Assembly: GCF_000308615.1 (NCBI RefSeq)
Contig: NZ_BAGB01000027.1
Coordinates: 1 to 64,000, forward strand
DNA length: 64,000 nucleotides
Source: Nocardia jiangxiensis NBRC 101359
GTDB taxonomy: Bacteria > Actinomycetota > Actinomycetes > Mycobacteriales > Mycobacteriaceae
Direction: 5' to 3'
The position numbers were made by a program, and so were the translations under genes. The notes under the pieces are model-generated. The model had not been told where the DNA came from. It searched no databases and saw nothing but the letters and a program-made list of their open reading frames with translations. This document shows, in pieces, positions 18,691-27,971 of this stretch (positions are counted from its first letter, which is position 1; the number at the start of each line of letters is the position of its first letter).

Positions 18691-19776
18691 TTACAGCCCG
18701 AGCTTCTTGCCGATCTTCGAGACGGTCTCGCCGACCTCCTGTCCCACGGTGCTCACCGCGCTCCCGACATCGCGGCCGAGGTTGCGCACCGTGCGGATCA
18801 GGGGGTCTTCCGAGGCGTCGAAACTTTCCCGATAGGTGCGGGCGGCCGCGCGGATCTCGTCGCTGATCCGGGTGTTCTTGTCCTGCTCGCGTAGCGGATA
18901 ACGGCCGTCCAAGATCCGGTCGTACTCGCCGCCGGTGATCCAGCGGCGCAGTTCTGCCGCGCGCAGCACCGAGAAGGGGTGCGTCTGCAGTTCCATGTTC
19001 AGCAGTTTGAGCACGCCGTCGCGCAGATCGCCGGTGCGGTCGTAGTCGTCGGCCTGCTGCAGGAATGCGGCATGACTCATCTCACTCACCATCGCGCCAC
19101 CGGCCAATTTCATGTGCACCTGCACCGAGGCTTCCACATCCTGTCCGCACAGCAGTCCGGCCCGGTCGCCCGAGAGTTCGGATTTGCGGCTCCACTCCAT
19201 CAGCGCGGCGATGATCGCGCGCAGCGCCCAGCCGCCGATCGGCATCCAGCCGAACGAGGACGCCAGGTTCAGCAGGTGCATCAGCATGGTCCGATAGACC
19301 GCGTGCCCGGACATCGCGTGCCCGAGTTCGTGCCCGACGACGAACCGCAACTCCTCCACGTCGAGTAGTTCGACCAGTCCGGTGGTCAGCACGATGAACG
19401 GCTCGTCCATGCCGATGGTGAAGGCGTTCGCGACCGGATCCTGCAGCACGAACATCTCCGGAGCGACTGGTGCGTCCAGGATGCGCACCGCATCGGTCCG
19501 CAGGTCGTGCAGTGTCTTGAACTGCCGCTCGTCCACCCGGACCGCGGTCGCCAGATACATCAGCCGATGCTGGCGCTCCCGCAGCAGGCCGGACAGGGTG
19601 CGCAGCACGGTGTCGAATCCGGCGAAGGTGCGCATCGCCACCAGTGCGGTGCGGTCCGCCGGATGCTCCCACGCACGTGTGCTGATACCGGGAAAAGTGC
19701 GGCGGACGCGGTCCGGAGCGGCGGATTCGCCCGTCGTCCGGCCGCCGTCGGTGGACTCGCTCGGCGTTGCGGTCAC
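18691..19776 (-). CDS. M48-family zinc metalloprotease
   Basis: The 361-residue protein carries the gluzincin motif HELGHAMSGH (residues about 190-199). The third zinc-ligand region SELSGDRAGLL comes about 60 residues later, the arrangement of M48 peptidases. A hydrophobic stretch between them (LMHLLNLASSFGWMPIGGWAL) could insert in or lie on the membrane. Unlike HtpX it lacks two strong N-terminal membrane helices. The C-terminus is amphipathic (VGSAVSTVGQEVGETVSKIG). The GTG start at 19776 lies about 60 bases from the divergent leader ORF of the sulfate transport operon. The substrate is unknown. Confidence 0.8.
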   Translation of the reverse strand: MTATPSESTDGGRTTGESAAPDRVRRTFPGISTRAWEHPADRTALVAMRTFAGFDTVLRTLSGLLRERQHRLMYLATAVRVDERQFKTLHDLRTDAVRILDAPVAPEMFVLQDPVANAFTIGMDEPFIVLTTGLVELLDVEELRFVVGHELGHAMSGHAVYRTMLMHLLNLASSFGWMPIGGWALRAIIAALMEWSRKSELSGDRAGLLCGQDVEASVQVHMKLAGGAMVSEMSHAAFLQQADDYDRTGDLRDGVLKLLNMELQTHPFSVLRAAELRRWITGGEYDRILDGRYPLREQDKNTRISDEIRAAARTYRESFDASEDPLIRTVRNLGRDVGSAVSTVGQEVGETVSKIGKKLGL

Positions 19777-19824
19777 AGATGCCCCCTGGGGTTCGTTGGG
19801 TCGCGGTGATTCGTCCCGTTCTGC

Positions 19825-19830
19825 TACAGT
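19825..19830 (+). promoter_or_regulatory. -10 element of the sulfate transport operon leader
   Basis: TACAGT is followed by six bases and then a GTG that opens a 29-codon leader frame. The spacing fits a leaderless transcript starting at the GTG. No good -35 is visible. Confidence 0.45.
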
Positions 19831-19836
19831 CTGCCC

Positions 19837-19926
19837 GTGTCATCGAGTGCAATGCCGAAGGTCCGCCATGAATTGGCGTTGATCGCGGTCGGTTGCCTCG
19901 TGGTCGCGGATATCTACTGTCGCTGA
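19837..19926 (+). CDS. Cys-containing leader peptide upstream of sbp-cysTWA
   Basis: A 29-codon frame starts at GTG 19837 (an in-frame ATG lies at 19852) and ends Ile-Tyr-Cys-Arg-stop, with a second Cys ten residues earlier. It sits alone between a -10-like TACAGT and the sulfate transporter operon. A hairpin follows 66 bases later. In mycobacteria, leaderless cysteine-rich short ORFs upstream of sulfur genes act as cysteine-responsive attenuators; the position and the UGC/UGU codons near the end suggest the same here. This is inference from context: the peptide lacks the poly-Cys run of the best-studied cases. Confidence 0.55.
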   Translation: MSSSAMPKVRHELALIAVGCLVVADIYCR

Positions 19927-19992
19927 TAGGGCGGACACTACTGCGCGCCTAGACTGGCCGCGATCGAATTTCCAGATGTGTCCGTATTCGCC

Positions 19993-20008
19993 AGGCCCCT
20001 TCGGGCCT
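19993..20008 (+). promoter_or_regulatory. Stem-loop between leader peptide and sbp
   Basis: AGGCCC-CTTC-GGGCCT forms a six-pair stem with a tetraloop 66 bases after the leader stop and 100 bases before sbp. No U-run follows, so Rho-dependent or translational attenuation is more likely than an intrinsic terminator. Confidence 0.35.
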
Positions 20009-20108
20009 CGTCGCGGCGTTGCCGGAATCTCTTGCAGGGCAACGGAAGCGGCATCTCGATCCCTCACCCGCAGTCCAGGCGGGCAGGCAGGAAAGGTCCA
20101 CATCCGAA

Positions 20109-21155
20109 ATGTCTCCCAGCAAGGGGCCCGGCCCCCGGCGATTCCCGGCTGCCGCCGTGGTCGTGCTCGTGGTGGCGCTGCTGAGCGCCTGTAGCGGTGG
20201 TACCAGCGACGTGCCCGGCAGCAAGGGCGGTAGCGGAGGCAACGGCGCGCTGACGCTGTTCGCCTATTCGACCGCCAAACCCGCCTTCGACAAGGCGGTG
20301 GCCGCGTTCAACAAGACCGCCGCCGGCGCGGGCGTGCAGGTGCAGCAGTCCTACGGCGCCTCGGGAGATCAGTCCCGCAAGGTCGCCGCGGGCGCGGTGG
20401 CCGATGTGGTGAACTTCTCCGTCGAACCGGACGTCACCCGGCTGGTCACCGCGGGCCTGGTCGATTCGAAGTGGAATGCCGACGCGGACAAGGGAATTCC
20501 GTTCGGCTCGGTGGTGGCGATCGTGGTCCGCAAGGGCAATCCGAAGGGCATCCACGACTGGAACGATCTGCTGAAGCCGGGTGTGCAGGTGGTGACCCCG
20601 AACCCGTTCAGTTCCGGGTCCGCGAAATGGAATCTGCTCGCCCCGTACGCCGCTGAGAGCGAGGGCGGGAAGAATCCGCAGGCCGGGCTGGACTACCTGG
20701 GCAAGCTGATCACCAAGGATCACATCAAGGTGCAGCCCAAATCCGGTCGCGAGGCGACCGAGACCTTCCTGCAGGGCACCGGTGACGTGCTGATCAGCTA
20801 CGAGAACGAGGCGATCCTCGCCCAGCGCGAGGGTGATCCGGTCGAGTACATGATCCCGCCGATCACGTTCAAGATCGAGAATCCGGTGGCCGTCGTCAAG
20901 AACGCCCGCAACCTGGACAAGGCCGTGGCGTTCAAGGACTTCCTCTACACCCCGGCGGGCCAGCGCGCGATCGCCAATGCCGGATTCCGGCCGGTCGATC
21001 CCCAGGTCGCCGCGGAGTACGGCAAGGACTTCCCCAAGCCCGAGAAGAAGTTGTGGACCATTACGGACCTCGGGGGCTGGAAGACGGTGGACAAGCAACT
21101 GTTCACGCCGAACACCGGCAGTGTGGCGATCATCTACGACAAGGCGACGAAATAG
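20109..21155 (+). CDS. sbp: Sulfate-binding lipoprotein of the CysTWA transporter
   Basis: This is the extracytoplasmic sulfate/thiosulfate receptor (SubI in mycobacteria). The precursor has a basic-hydrophobic signal with lipobox LLSAC, so Cys28 should be lipidated. The mature protein shows the Sbp fold with AYSTAKPAFDKAVAAFN, the anion-binding SYGASGDQSRKVAAGA loop, DVVNFS and NPFSSGSAKWN. ATG at 20109 is chosen over the longer frame from 20019 because it gives a proper lipoprotein signal; AGGAAAGG lies about 12 bases upstream. It is the first structural gene of the operon, and its TAG overlaps the GTG of cysT by one base. Confidence 0.92.
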   Translation: MSPSKGPGPRRFPAAAVVVLVVALLSACSGGTSDVPGSKGGSGGNGALTLFAYSTAKPAFDKAVAAFNKTAAGAGVQVQQSYGASGDQSRKVAAGAVADVVNFSVEPDVTRLVTAGLVDSKWNADADKGIPFGSVVAIVVRKGNPKGIHDWNDLLKPGVQVVTPNPFSSGSAKWNLLAPYAAESEGGKNPQAGLDYLGKLITKDHIKVQPKSGREATETFLQGTGDVLISYENEAILAQREGDPVEYMIPPITFKIENPVAVVKNARNLDKAVAFKDFLYTPAGQRAIANAGFRPVDPQVAAEYGKDFPKPEKKLWTITDLGGWKTVDKQLFTPNTGSVAIIYDKATK

Positions 21156-22009
21156 TGACCGAGATCGAAACCGCGGCTTCGGTGCGTACGCCGAGTCGTA
21201 GATCATGGCTGCGGGTGACCGGATCGGTCGGCCCGCTCGGCATCGCCACGGCAGTGCTGTGGCTCAGCGTGATCGTCCTGCTTCCGTTGGCGGCGTTGGC
21301 ATTTCACGCATTCGACAACGGCTGGTCCGGATTCTGGTCCGCGGCCACCGCACCCGCGGCGCTGGACGCGCTGAAGGTGACCGTCCTGCTGTCGGTGCTG
21401 GTGGCGCTGCTCAACGTGGTGATGGGCACGCTGGTGGCCTGGGTGCTGGTGCGCGACGAGTTTCCGGGCAAGTCGATCGTGAACTCGCTGATCGACCTGC
21501 CGTTCGCCCTGCCCACCATCGTCGCCAGCATCGTGATGCTGGCGCTGTACGGACCGGACAGCCCGATCGGCATCCACCTCAACGCCACCCAGCCCGGCGT
21601 CATCATCGCCCTGGCCTTCGTGACGCTGCCGTTCGTGGTGCGGGCCGTGCAGCCGGTGCTGCTGGAATCGGATCATTCGGTGGAACAGGCCGCGGCCTCG
21701 CTGGGCGCGAGCAACTGGACCACCTTCCGCACCATCGTGCTGCCGTCGCTGGTTCCGGCGATCGTGTCGGGTGGGGGCCTGGCCTTCGCCCGCGCCATCG
21801 GCGAATTCGGTTCGGTGGTGCTGATCGGCGGGAACATCCCCGGCCACACGCAGGTGGCCTCGCAGTACATCCAGCAGCAGATCGAGGTGGACCGGCCGGT
21901 CAGTGCGGCCGCGGTTTCCGTTGCGCTGCTGGTTATTTCATTCGTGACGTTGTTGGTGCTGCGGCTGTTCGCCGACCGCACCGCGCGCAAGGAGCTGGCG
22001 AGCCGATGA
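21155..22009 (+). CDS. cysT: Sulfate ABC transporter permease CysT
   Basis: CysT is one of two membrane subunits of the sulfate importer. The 284-residue product has about six membrane helices and the binding-protein-dependent transport signature EQAAASLGASNWTTFRTIVLPSLVP (EAA loop), which contacts the ATPase. Start GTG at 21155 overlaps the sbp stop by one base (TAGTG); the longer frame from 21053 has no support. Its stop overlaps the cysW ATG (ATGA). Confidence 0.93.
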   Translation: MTEIETAASVRTPSRRSWLRVTGSVGPLGIATAVLWLSVIVLLPLAALAFHAFDNGWSGFWSAATAPAALDALKVTVLLSVLVALLNVVMGTLVAWVLVRDEFPGKSIVNSLIDLPFALPTIVASIVMLALYGPDSPIGIHLNATQPGVIIALAFVTLPFVVRAVQPVLLESDHSVEQAAASLGASNWTTFRTIVLPSLVPAIVSGGGLAFARAIGEFGSVVLIGGNIPGHTQVASQYIQQQIEVDRPVSAAAVSVALLVISFVTLLVLRLFADRTARKELASR

Positions 22010-22815
22010 AACTCTCACCGCTGAGCCGCATTTCGCTGCGCGTGGTAGCGCTGATCTATCTGTTCGCGCTGCTGGTGGCGCCGTTGGTGATCATCCTGTG
22101 GCGCAGTTTCGCCCAGGGGCTGGGCCAGTTCTACGACTGGATCTCCACGCCCGCGGCGATCTCCGCGTTCAACATCACGATGATCATCCTGCTGATCGTG
22201 GTCCCGCTCAACGTCCTGTTCGGCATCGTCACCGCGATCGCGCTGGTGCGCGGAAACTTCCCGGGCCGCAGCCTGCTTCAGGGTGTGGTGGATCTGCCCT
22301 TCGCGGTTTCGCCTGTGGTGGTTGGTGTTTCGCTGATCATGCTGTGGGGGGTTACCGGATGGTTCGGCGGCATCGAACATCTCGGCTTCCGGGTGATCTT
22401 CGGGCTGCCCGGAATGGTGATCGCCACCCTGTTCGTGACCCTGCCGTACGTGGTGCGCGAGGTGGAGCCGGTACTGCACGAGATCGGTGACGATCAGGAA
22501 CAGGCCGCGACCACGCTGGGCGCCTCGCGCTGGCAGACGTTCTGGCGGATCACCCTGCCCGCGATCCGCTGGGGCCTGACCTACGGCATCGTGCTGACCG
22601 TGGCCCGCTCGCTCGGCGAATTCGGCGCGGTGATCATGGTCTCCACGGGCCTGCCCGGTGGCGGTCAGACACTGACGCTGCTGGTGAACGCGCGATACAT
22701 GGACGACCGCAACATCTTCGGCTCCTACTGCGCGGCGACGCTGCTGATGGCCATGGGGTTGGTCACCCTCCTTCTGATGACCCTTCTCGAACGCAAGCGG
22801 GGCACCGCGAAATGA
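22006..22815 (+). CDS. cysW: Sulfate ABC transporter permease CysW
   Basis: This is the second membrane subunit of the sulfate importer, with 269 residues, six predicted helices and an EAA loop ([21 protein letters not shown]). It starts at ATG 22006, overlapping the cysT stop, and ends in an ATGA overlap with cysA. The overlaps along sbp-cysT-cysW-cysA imply a single polycistronic message with coupled translation. Confidence 0.93.
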   Translation: MKLSPLSRISLRVVALIYLFALLVAPLVIILWRSFAQGLGQFYDWISTPAAISAFNITMIILLIVVPLNVLFGIVTAIALVRGNFPGRSLLQGVVDLPFAVSPVVVGVSLIMLWGVTGWFGGIEHLGFRVIFGLPGMVIATLFVTLPYVVREVEPVLHEIGDDQEQAATTLGASRWQTFWRITLPAIRWGLTYGIVLTVARSLGEFGAVIMVSTGLPGGGQTLTLLVNARYMDDRNIFGSYCAATLLMAMGLVTLLLMTLLERKRGTAK

Positions 22816-23846
22816 CGACCTCGACAAACCCCGCCGGAGGCGAGCACATGATCACCGTTGCGAATGCGAAGAAGAATTACGGCACCTTCGCCGCACTCGA
22901 CGATGTCAGCATCGACATTCCCGCGGGCGAGCTGACCGCCCTGCTGGGCCCCTCGGGCTCGGGCAAATCGACGCTGCTGCGCTCGATCGCCGGATTGGAA
23001 TCGCTGGATTCGGGTGTGGTCACCATCTCGGGCCGCGATGTCACCCGGGTCTCGCCGCAGAAGCGCGATATCGGCTTCGTCTTCCAGCATTACGCGGCGT
23101 TCAAACATATGACGGTGCGCGACAACGTCGCCTTCGGTCTGAAGATCCGCAAGCGGCCCCGCAACGAGATCGCCAAGCGGGTGGACGAACTGCTCGGCAT
23201 CGTCGGCCTGGACGGTTTCCAGCACCGGTATCCGTCGCAGTTGTCCGGAGGTCAGCGTCAGCGCATGGCCCTGGCCCGCGCGCTGGCGGTCGATCCGCAG
23301 GTGCTGCTGCTGGACGAACCGTTCGGCGCGCTGGATGCCAAGGTGCGCACCGATCTGCGGACCTGGCTGCGTCGCCTGCACGAGGAGGTCCACGTGACCA
23401 CGGTGCTGGTGACGCACGATCAGGAGGAGGCCCTGGACGTCGCGGACCGGATCGCGGTGATGAACTCGGGGCGCATCGAGCAGATCGGTACTCCCGAGGA
23501 CGTCTACGACCGTCCGGCGAACGAGTTCGTCATGTCCTTCCTGGGCGCGGTAGCAAAGTTGAACGGACATCTGGTGCGTCCGCACGACATCCGGATCGGC
23601 CGTGATCCGGAGATGACGTTGGCCTCGCACGAGGGCACCGCGGAATCGGCGGGCGTCACCCGCGCCACGGTGGAGCGGGTGGTGGTGCTCGGCTTCGAGG
23701 TGCGGCTGGAGTTGCGCAACGCCGCCACCGGCGATCTGTTCACCGCACAGGTCACCCGCGGTGACGCCGAGGCGTTGCACCTGAGCGACGGTGAGACCGT
23801 GTACGCCCGCGCGACCCGGATTCCGGAGTTGCCGGCGGGAGTCTGA
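22812..23846 (+). CDS. cysA: Sulfate ABC transporter ATP-binding protein CysA
   Basis: The ATPase that powers sulfate import. Walker A is GPSGSGKST, the Q-loop [12 protein letters not shown], the ABC signature LSGGQRQR and Walker [14 protein letters not shown]-terminal TOBE-type regulatory domain runs from about residue 240. The annotated ATG overlaps the cysW stop; an internal ATG twelve codons later ([12 protein letters not shown]) matches the usual family start and cannot be excluded. A strong hairpin follows the stop. Confidence 0.94.
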   Translation: MTTSTNPAGGEHMITVANAKKNYGTFAALDDVSIDIPAGELTALLGPSGSGKSTLLRSIAGLESLDSGVVTISGRDVTRVSPQKRDIGFVFQHYAAFKHMTVRDNVAFGLKIRKRPRNEIAKRVDELLGIVGLDGFQHRYPSQLSGGQRQRMALARALAVDPQVLLLDEPFGALDAKVRTDLRTWLRRLHEEVHVTTVLVTHDQEEALDVADRIAVMNSGRIEQIGTPEDVYDRPANEFVMSFLGAVAKLNGHLVRPHDIRIGRDPEMTLASHEGTAESAGVTRATVERVVVLGFEVRLELRNAATGDLFTAQVTRGDAEALHLSDGETVYARATRIPELPAGV

Positions 23847-23856
23847 GTGCGGCGGC

Positions 23857-23882
23857 GGGCGAGTCGCAACGGCGATTCGCCC
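23857..23882 (+). terminator. Hairpin after cysA
   Basis: GGGCGAGTCGC-AACG-GCGATTCGCCC forms an 11-pair stem (one G-U) with a four-base loop, starting 11 bases after the cysA stop. It has no T-run but is the only structured element at the end of the operon. Confidence 0.55.
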
Positions 23883-24071
23883 GGTTCGCCGATAGACGCG
23901 CGGACGGTCGATCCGCACGGTTTGCCCACTTCTGAGCGGTGTGTGCAGGAGATGTCACGAGCGGACAACCACGTGTCCGGTGGTTGTCAGCGCCGGGTTG
24001 CGGATGATTGCCTGGGACTCGTTCGGATCACGATTGCATAAACGCTGTTCGTCGATCGAGGATGGGTGTAG

Positions 24072-25175
24072 ATGACGGTTGGGCTCGGAATCAGCATCGG
24101 AACGGTCAATACGGTGTGCGCCGTGGCGGGGGAAAGTGGCCGAGCCGCGCATCGGAACAAGAGAAAGGGCGTGCCCACGGCGTGGCGTACGACCCTGACG
24201 TTCGACAGTGCCGGCGTCGCACGCGTCGGCCGGATTCCCAAACACGGTCGTGCGCTGGCCGAATTCGCTGATCTGAGTCAGCGTTCCACGCCGACCGCGC
24301 GGGTCGGCAACCGCACGCTGACCGCGGCGGATCTGGTGGCGACCGTCGCGCAGGGCGTGATCGCCGAGACGCTGGGCGCGGAGCCGGACGAGGATGTCGC
24401 GCTGGCGATGACACATCCGGTCGGTTATTCGGACGAGCAGGTCGGCGAGCTACGTGCGGCCCTCGAGACGGTGGGCCTCGCGCGGGCCGAGCTGATCTGT
24501 GAGCCGGTCGCGGCGGCGGCCTGGTTCGAGGCCACCCAGGTCCCGGTCACGCCGGGCCTGATGCTCGTCTACGACCTGGGTGGTTCGGGGCTGACCGTGA
24601 CTATGGTCCGCGTGGGCGCGGGTGCGCCGGACAATCGCATGGTCGGCACGTCGGTGCGCTCGAGCGAGTACGGCGGCCGAGGCTTCGGGGCGCTGATGAC
24701 CAAGCGGGCGAGCCGCCTGGCCTCGCCGCGTTCGCTCACCGATTCCGATGTCGCGATCTCGGCGCTGCGTTCGATCCATGTGCTGCGTTCGGTGGATCTG
24801 GTCTACAAATGCCTCCGCACGGCCGATGTCACCATGGCCGATGTGGATCGGGTCCTGGTGATCGGCGGTGCTGCTCGTCCGCGCGAGGTCGCGCAGGTGC
24901 TCGGTGAGGAACTCGCGCGTCCGGTGATCGTGGCGGCGGATCCGGAGCGCACGATCGCCGAGGGTGCGGCGATCCTGGCGCAGCGCGCGGCCGAAGCGGC
25001 GCACGGGACGGTCGAACGTCGCCGGCTCCGCTCGGCGTGGTCGCAGCGGCGGCTGGTGCGCGTCGCGGCGGCGGTGCTGATCGCCGGCGGCGGCGCGATG
25101 GCCGGCGTCGTGGTGCCCGAGGCTGCGGTGGCGGCCGGATCGGTCCAGGCGGGGCTGGTGCCGCTGGATCGATGA
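24072..25175 (+). CDS. Hsp70-like ATPase-fold protein with C-terminal membrane helix (copy A)
   Basis: The 367-residue product resembles only the nucleotide-binding domain of Hsp70/DnaK. The phosphate-1 loop reads GISIGTVNT where DnaK has GIDLGTTNS, so the catalytic-site Asp is Ser. Phosphate-2 reads YDLGGSGLTV in place of DLGGGTFD. The adenosine motif VLVIGGAARPREV is well kept. There is no peptide-binding domain; instead a basic linker and a hydrophobic segment (VAAAVLIAGGGAMAGVVVP) end the protein. It starts at ATG 24072 with GAGGATGGG upstream. A longer paralogue starts at 28513, on the far side of the AurF-FprB genes. Function is unknown; ATPase activity may be lost. Confidence 0.75.
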   Translation: MTVGLGISIGTVNTVCAVAGESGRAAHRNKRKGVPTAWRTTLTFDSAGVARVGRIPKHGRALAEFADLSQRSTPTARVGNRTLTAADLVATVAQGVIAETLGAEPDEDVALAMTHPVGYSDEQVGELRAALETVGLARAELICEPVAAAAWFEATQVPVTPGLMLVYDLGGSGLTVTMVRVGAGAPDNRMVGTSVRSSEYGGRGFGALMTKRASRLASPRSLTDSDVAISALRSIHVLRSVDLVYKCLRTADVTMADVDRVLVIGGAARPREVAQVLGEELARPVIVAADPERTIAEGAAILAQRAAEAAHGTVERRRLRSAWSQRRLVRVAAAVLIAGGGAMAGVVVPEAAVAAGSVQAGLVPLDR

Positions 25176-25206
25176 CCTGCAGCGGTTGACGTGACCTCTG
25201 GTTGGT

Positions 25207-25227
25207 GTAACTATTGGAAACAGTTAC
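25207..25227. promoter_or_regulatory. Inverted repeat GTAACT-N9-AGTTAC upstream of the AurF-type gene
   Basis: Perfect six-base arms separated by nine bases lie 25-45 bases before the aurF-like start, within the probable promoter. The size and symmetry suit a TetR-type or similar dimeric repressor, but no regulator gene is adjacent. Confidence 0.45.
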
Positions 25228-25251
25228 CCAACGAGTGGAGAGGCTGTGACG

Positions 25252-26277
25252 ATGACGTCCGTTGCCACGACGCCTGGTGTCGACCACGTCGAGCCCGAGG
25301 ATCCGATCGTCCGCGAAGCACGCGAGTACGCGGCCAAGCTGACCCTGCTGTCGGAAGGTTCGGTCAACCGCCACTTCGATCCTTTCGAGGACATCGACTG
25401 GGAAAACCCTGATTTCCATCCGGATGCCGTCCCCGAGCGGTGGATTCTGCCCGTTTCGGCGGACCCGCTCGGGCGGCACCCGTGGTATCTGTCGCAGTCC
25501 AAGGAGCGGCAGATCGAGATCGGCAAGTACCGCCAGGCCAACGTCGCCAAGGTCGGTCTGCAGTTCGAGTCGATCCTGATCAGCGGCATGGTGAACCACA
25601 CCTTCGCGCTGCCCAACGGCGATCCGGAGTTCCGGTACTGCACGCACGAGATGACCGAAGAGCTCAACCACACCCAGATGTTCCAGGAGATGGTGAACCG
25701 CATCGGCGCGGACGTACCGGGCATGGGCCCGTTCGTGCGCAAGCTGCGGTATCTGGGCGTTCCGGTGGCCACGCTGACCCCGAACCTGTTCTTCATGGCC
25801 GTGCTCGCCGGCGAGGAGCCGATCGATCACATCCAGAAGGCGATCCTGCGTTCGGGCGAGGAGGTGCACCCGATCATGCGCGGGGTCATGTCGATCCACG
25901 TCGCCGAGGAGGCGCGGCACATCTCCTTCGCGCACGAATTCCTCGAGCATCATGTGCCCGAGCAGAAGTCGTTCAACAAGTTCGTGCTGTCGCTGGCCAT
26001 GCCGCTGATCATGTGGATTCTGGGCCGGTCGATCGCCACGCCGCCGAAGTCCTTCTTCGACGAGTTCGACATTCCCGAAGAGGTCCGCAAGGAGCTGTTC
26101 TACGGCTCGAAGGAGGCCCGGAAGGTCTTCGCCGATTACTTCGTCGACGTGCGTGCGCTGGCCAAGGAGATCGGCCTGATGAATCCGGTCGCCAGGCGGA
26201 TGTGGAAGATGCTGCGCATCGACGGCCCGAGCAGCCGCTACCGGTCGGAGCCGCTGCGCGTGGCCAAGGCGAGCTGA
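25252..26277 (+). CDS. AurF-type diiron oxygenase
   Basis: The product belongs to the p-aminobenzoate N-oxygenase (AurF)/ferritin-like diiron family. Metal-ligand motifs are visible as EMTEELNHTQMFQE (about residues 135-148) and HVAEEARHISFAHE (about 217-230), with further Glu/His in helices between. Length is 341 residues. ATG at 25252 is preferred over GTG at 25246 because GGAGAGG then sits at normal distance. The gene is followed 13 bases later by an FprB-type ferredoxin/ferredoxin reductase, an obvious electron source. Members of the family oxidise aryl amines or fatty acyl substrates; the substrate here is unknown. Confidence 0.8.
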   Translation: MTSVATTPGVDHVEPEDPIVREAREYAAKLTLLSEGSVNRHFDPFEDIDWENPDFHPDAVPERWILPVSADPLGRHPWYLSQSKERQIEIGKYRQANVAKVGLQFESILISGMVNHTFALPNGDPEFRYCTHEMTEELNHTQMFQEMVNRIGADVPGMGPFVRKLRYLGVPVATLTPNLFFMAVLAGEEPIDHIQKAILRSGEEVHPIMRGVMSIHVAEEARHISFAHEFLEHHVPEQKSFNKFVLSLAMPLIMWILGRSIATPPKSFFDEFDIPEEVRKELFYGSKEARKVFADYFVDVRALAKEIGLMNPVARRMWKMLRIDGPSSRYRSEPLRVAKAS

Positions 26278-26290
26278 GGGCGAGCGCACA

Positions 26291-27880
26291 GTGCCGTACG
26301 TCGTCACCCAATCCTGCTGCAGCGACGCGTCCTGCGTCTACGCATGCCCGGTCAACTGCATCCATCCCACTCCGGACGAGCCGGATTTCCTGAGTGCGGA
26401 GATGCTGTACGTGGATCCGGCGGCCTGTGTGGACTGCGGGGCGTGCGCTACGGCCTGCCCCGTCGACGCGATCACCTCGACCAAGCGGCTCACGCCCGAG
26501 CAGCAGCCCTTCATCGAGATCAATGCCGATTTCTATCGGCAGGTGCGCCCGCGCGCGGTGCTGGCTCGGCCGGTGCCCGCCGCGCGGGTCGAGGGCGGGC
26601 CGCTGCGGGTGGCGATCGTGGGTTCGGGTCCCTCGGCGATGTACGCCGCCGACGAACTGCTGACCCAGCCCGATGTCTCGGTGACGGTGATCGATCGTCT
26701 GCCGGTGCCGTACGGTCTGGCCCGGTTCGGCGTCGCGCCGGACCACACCAAGACCCGTCGGGTGAGCCGGTTGTACGACGTGATGTCGGAGCAGCCCGGA
26801 TTCGGCGCCTATCTGAACCTCACTGTGGGACAGGATGTTTCGCACGAGGAGCTGCTCGCGCACAACCACGCGGTGATCTACGCGGTCGGCGCCTCGACCG
26901 ATCGCAAACTCGGCATTCCCGGTGAGGGCCTGCCGGGCAGCGCGTCGGCGACCGACTTCGTGGCCTGGTACAACGGCCACCCCGATCAGGCCGAGCGCGA
27001 ATACGATCTGACCCAGCGCCGGGCGGTCATCGTCGGCAACGGCAATGTCGCACTCGACGTCGCGCGGATTCTCACCGCCGATCCCGAGTCGCTGTCCCAT
27101 ACCGATATGTCACCTCGAGCGTTGGACGCGTTGCGGCACAGCAAGATCGAAGAGGTCGTGATCATTGCACGGCGCGGTCCGGCCGAATCCGCCTTCACCG
27201 TACCGGAATTCGTGGGACTGCTCGCTGCGGAGGTGGACATCGTCGTGGAAGGCGATGTGCCCGAACCGGTTCCGGGTATGCCGCAGAAGATCGAGCACAA
27301 GTTGCGGCTGCTGCGCGGTCTGGCCGATCGTCCGGTGAGCGGGCGCAAGCGGATCGTATTCCGCTACCTGTCCTCGCCGACGGCCCTGGTCGGCACCGAC
27401 CGGGTCACCGGAATCGAGTTGGCGCACAACGAACTCGCCACCGACGCGGACGGCGCGGTGCGTGCGGTGCCCACCGGCTCCACCGAAACCCTCGACACCG
27501 GACTGGTTCTCACCTCGGTCGGCTATCGTGGTGTGCAGCTGCCCGGCCTGCCCTTCGACGATGCGGCCGGGGTCATCCCGAACGACGCCGGGCGGGCGCA
27601 GTCGGCTCCCGGCGGCGAGGTCGTTCCGGGCGTCTACGTGACCGGCTGGATCAAGCGCGGTCCGACCGGGTTCATCGGCACCAACAAGTCCTGTGCCCAG
27701 GAGACCGTGCGCGGGCTCGTGGAGGACTTCAACACCGGTCGGCTCACCGAACCCGCCCACAGCGGGGGCGATTTCGATGCGCTCGTCTCCGCTCGTCGTC
27801 CCTCGGCCATCCGCAGCGGTGCGGCGGCAATGGCAGCGGCGCGGCCCGGGTGGAAGCGCCGTCTGCTGGCGCGAGCCTGA
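26291..27880 (+). CDS. fprB: Ferredoxin/ferredoxin-NADP reductase fusion (FprB-like)
   Basis: An N-terminal 7Fe/8Fe ferredoxin domain (SCVYACPVNCIHP and ACVDCGACATACPVDAI, residues 1-65) is fused to an adrenodoxin-reductase-type flavoprotein. The FAD motif is VGSGPSAMYAADEL, the VPYGLARFGVAPDH signature follows, and the NADP motif is IVGNGNVALDVARIL. The end motif GWIKRGPTGFIGTNK is typical of the family. Length is 529 residues, close to mycobacterial FprB. It should pass electrons from NADPH through its own iron-sulfur centres, most likely to the AurF-type oxygenase encoded just upstream. The GTG start is 13 bases after the AurF stop. Confidence 0.9.
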   Translation: MPYVVTQSCCSDASCVYACPVNCIHPTPDEPDFLSAEMLYVDPAACVDCGACATACPVDAITSTKRLTPEQQPFIEINADFYRQVRPRAVLARPVPAARVEGGPLRVAIVGSGPSAMYAADELLTQPDVSVTVIDRLPVPYGLARFGVAPDHTKTRRVSRLYDVMSEQPGFGAYLNLTVGQDVSHEELLAHNHAVIYAVGASTDRKLGIPGEGLPGSASATDFVAWYNGHPDQAEREYDLTQRRAVIVGNGNVALDVARILTADPESLSHTDMSPRALDALRHSKIEEVVIIARRGPAESAFTVPEFVGLLAAEVDIVVEGDVPEPVPGMPQKIEHKLRLLRGLADRPVSGRKRIVFRYLSSPTALVGTDRVTGIELAHNELATDADGAVRAVPTGSTETLDTGLVLTSVGYRGVQLPGLPFDDAAGVIPNDAGRAQSAPGGEVVPGVYVTGWIKRGPTGFIGTNKSCAQETVRGLVEDFNTGRLTEPAHSGGDFDALVSARRPSAIRSGAAAMAAARPGWKRRLLARA

Positions 27881-27884
27881 ATCC

Positions 27885-27971
27885 TCGGCCGTTCTGTTCT
27901 GCGGCCGAAGTCGTTTCGTTCGGTGTGGGCAGAGGTCGATTCTCGCCTCCCGGGTGAATCGGCTTCTGCCC
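27885..27971 (+). terminator. Two tandem hairpins ending the AurF-FprB operon
   Basis: The first stem has perfect arms TCGGCCG (27885-27891) and CGGCCGA (27902-27908). The second has 16 paired positions including two G-U pairs: GGGCAGAGGTCGATTC (27927-27942) against GAATCGGCTTCTGCCC (27956-27971). They begin five bases after the fprB stop. No T-run is present. Confidence 0.6.

Noticed and set aside
23847..24071. Possible small gene between cysA and the Hsp70-like gene
   Set aside because: Only a hairpin and leader sequence are present; short frames there have no start signals or recognisable product.
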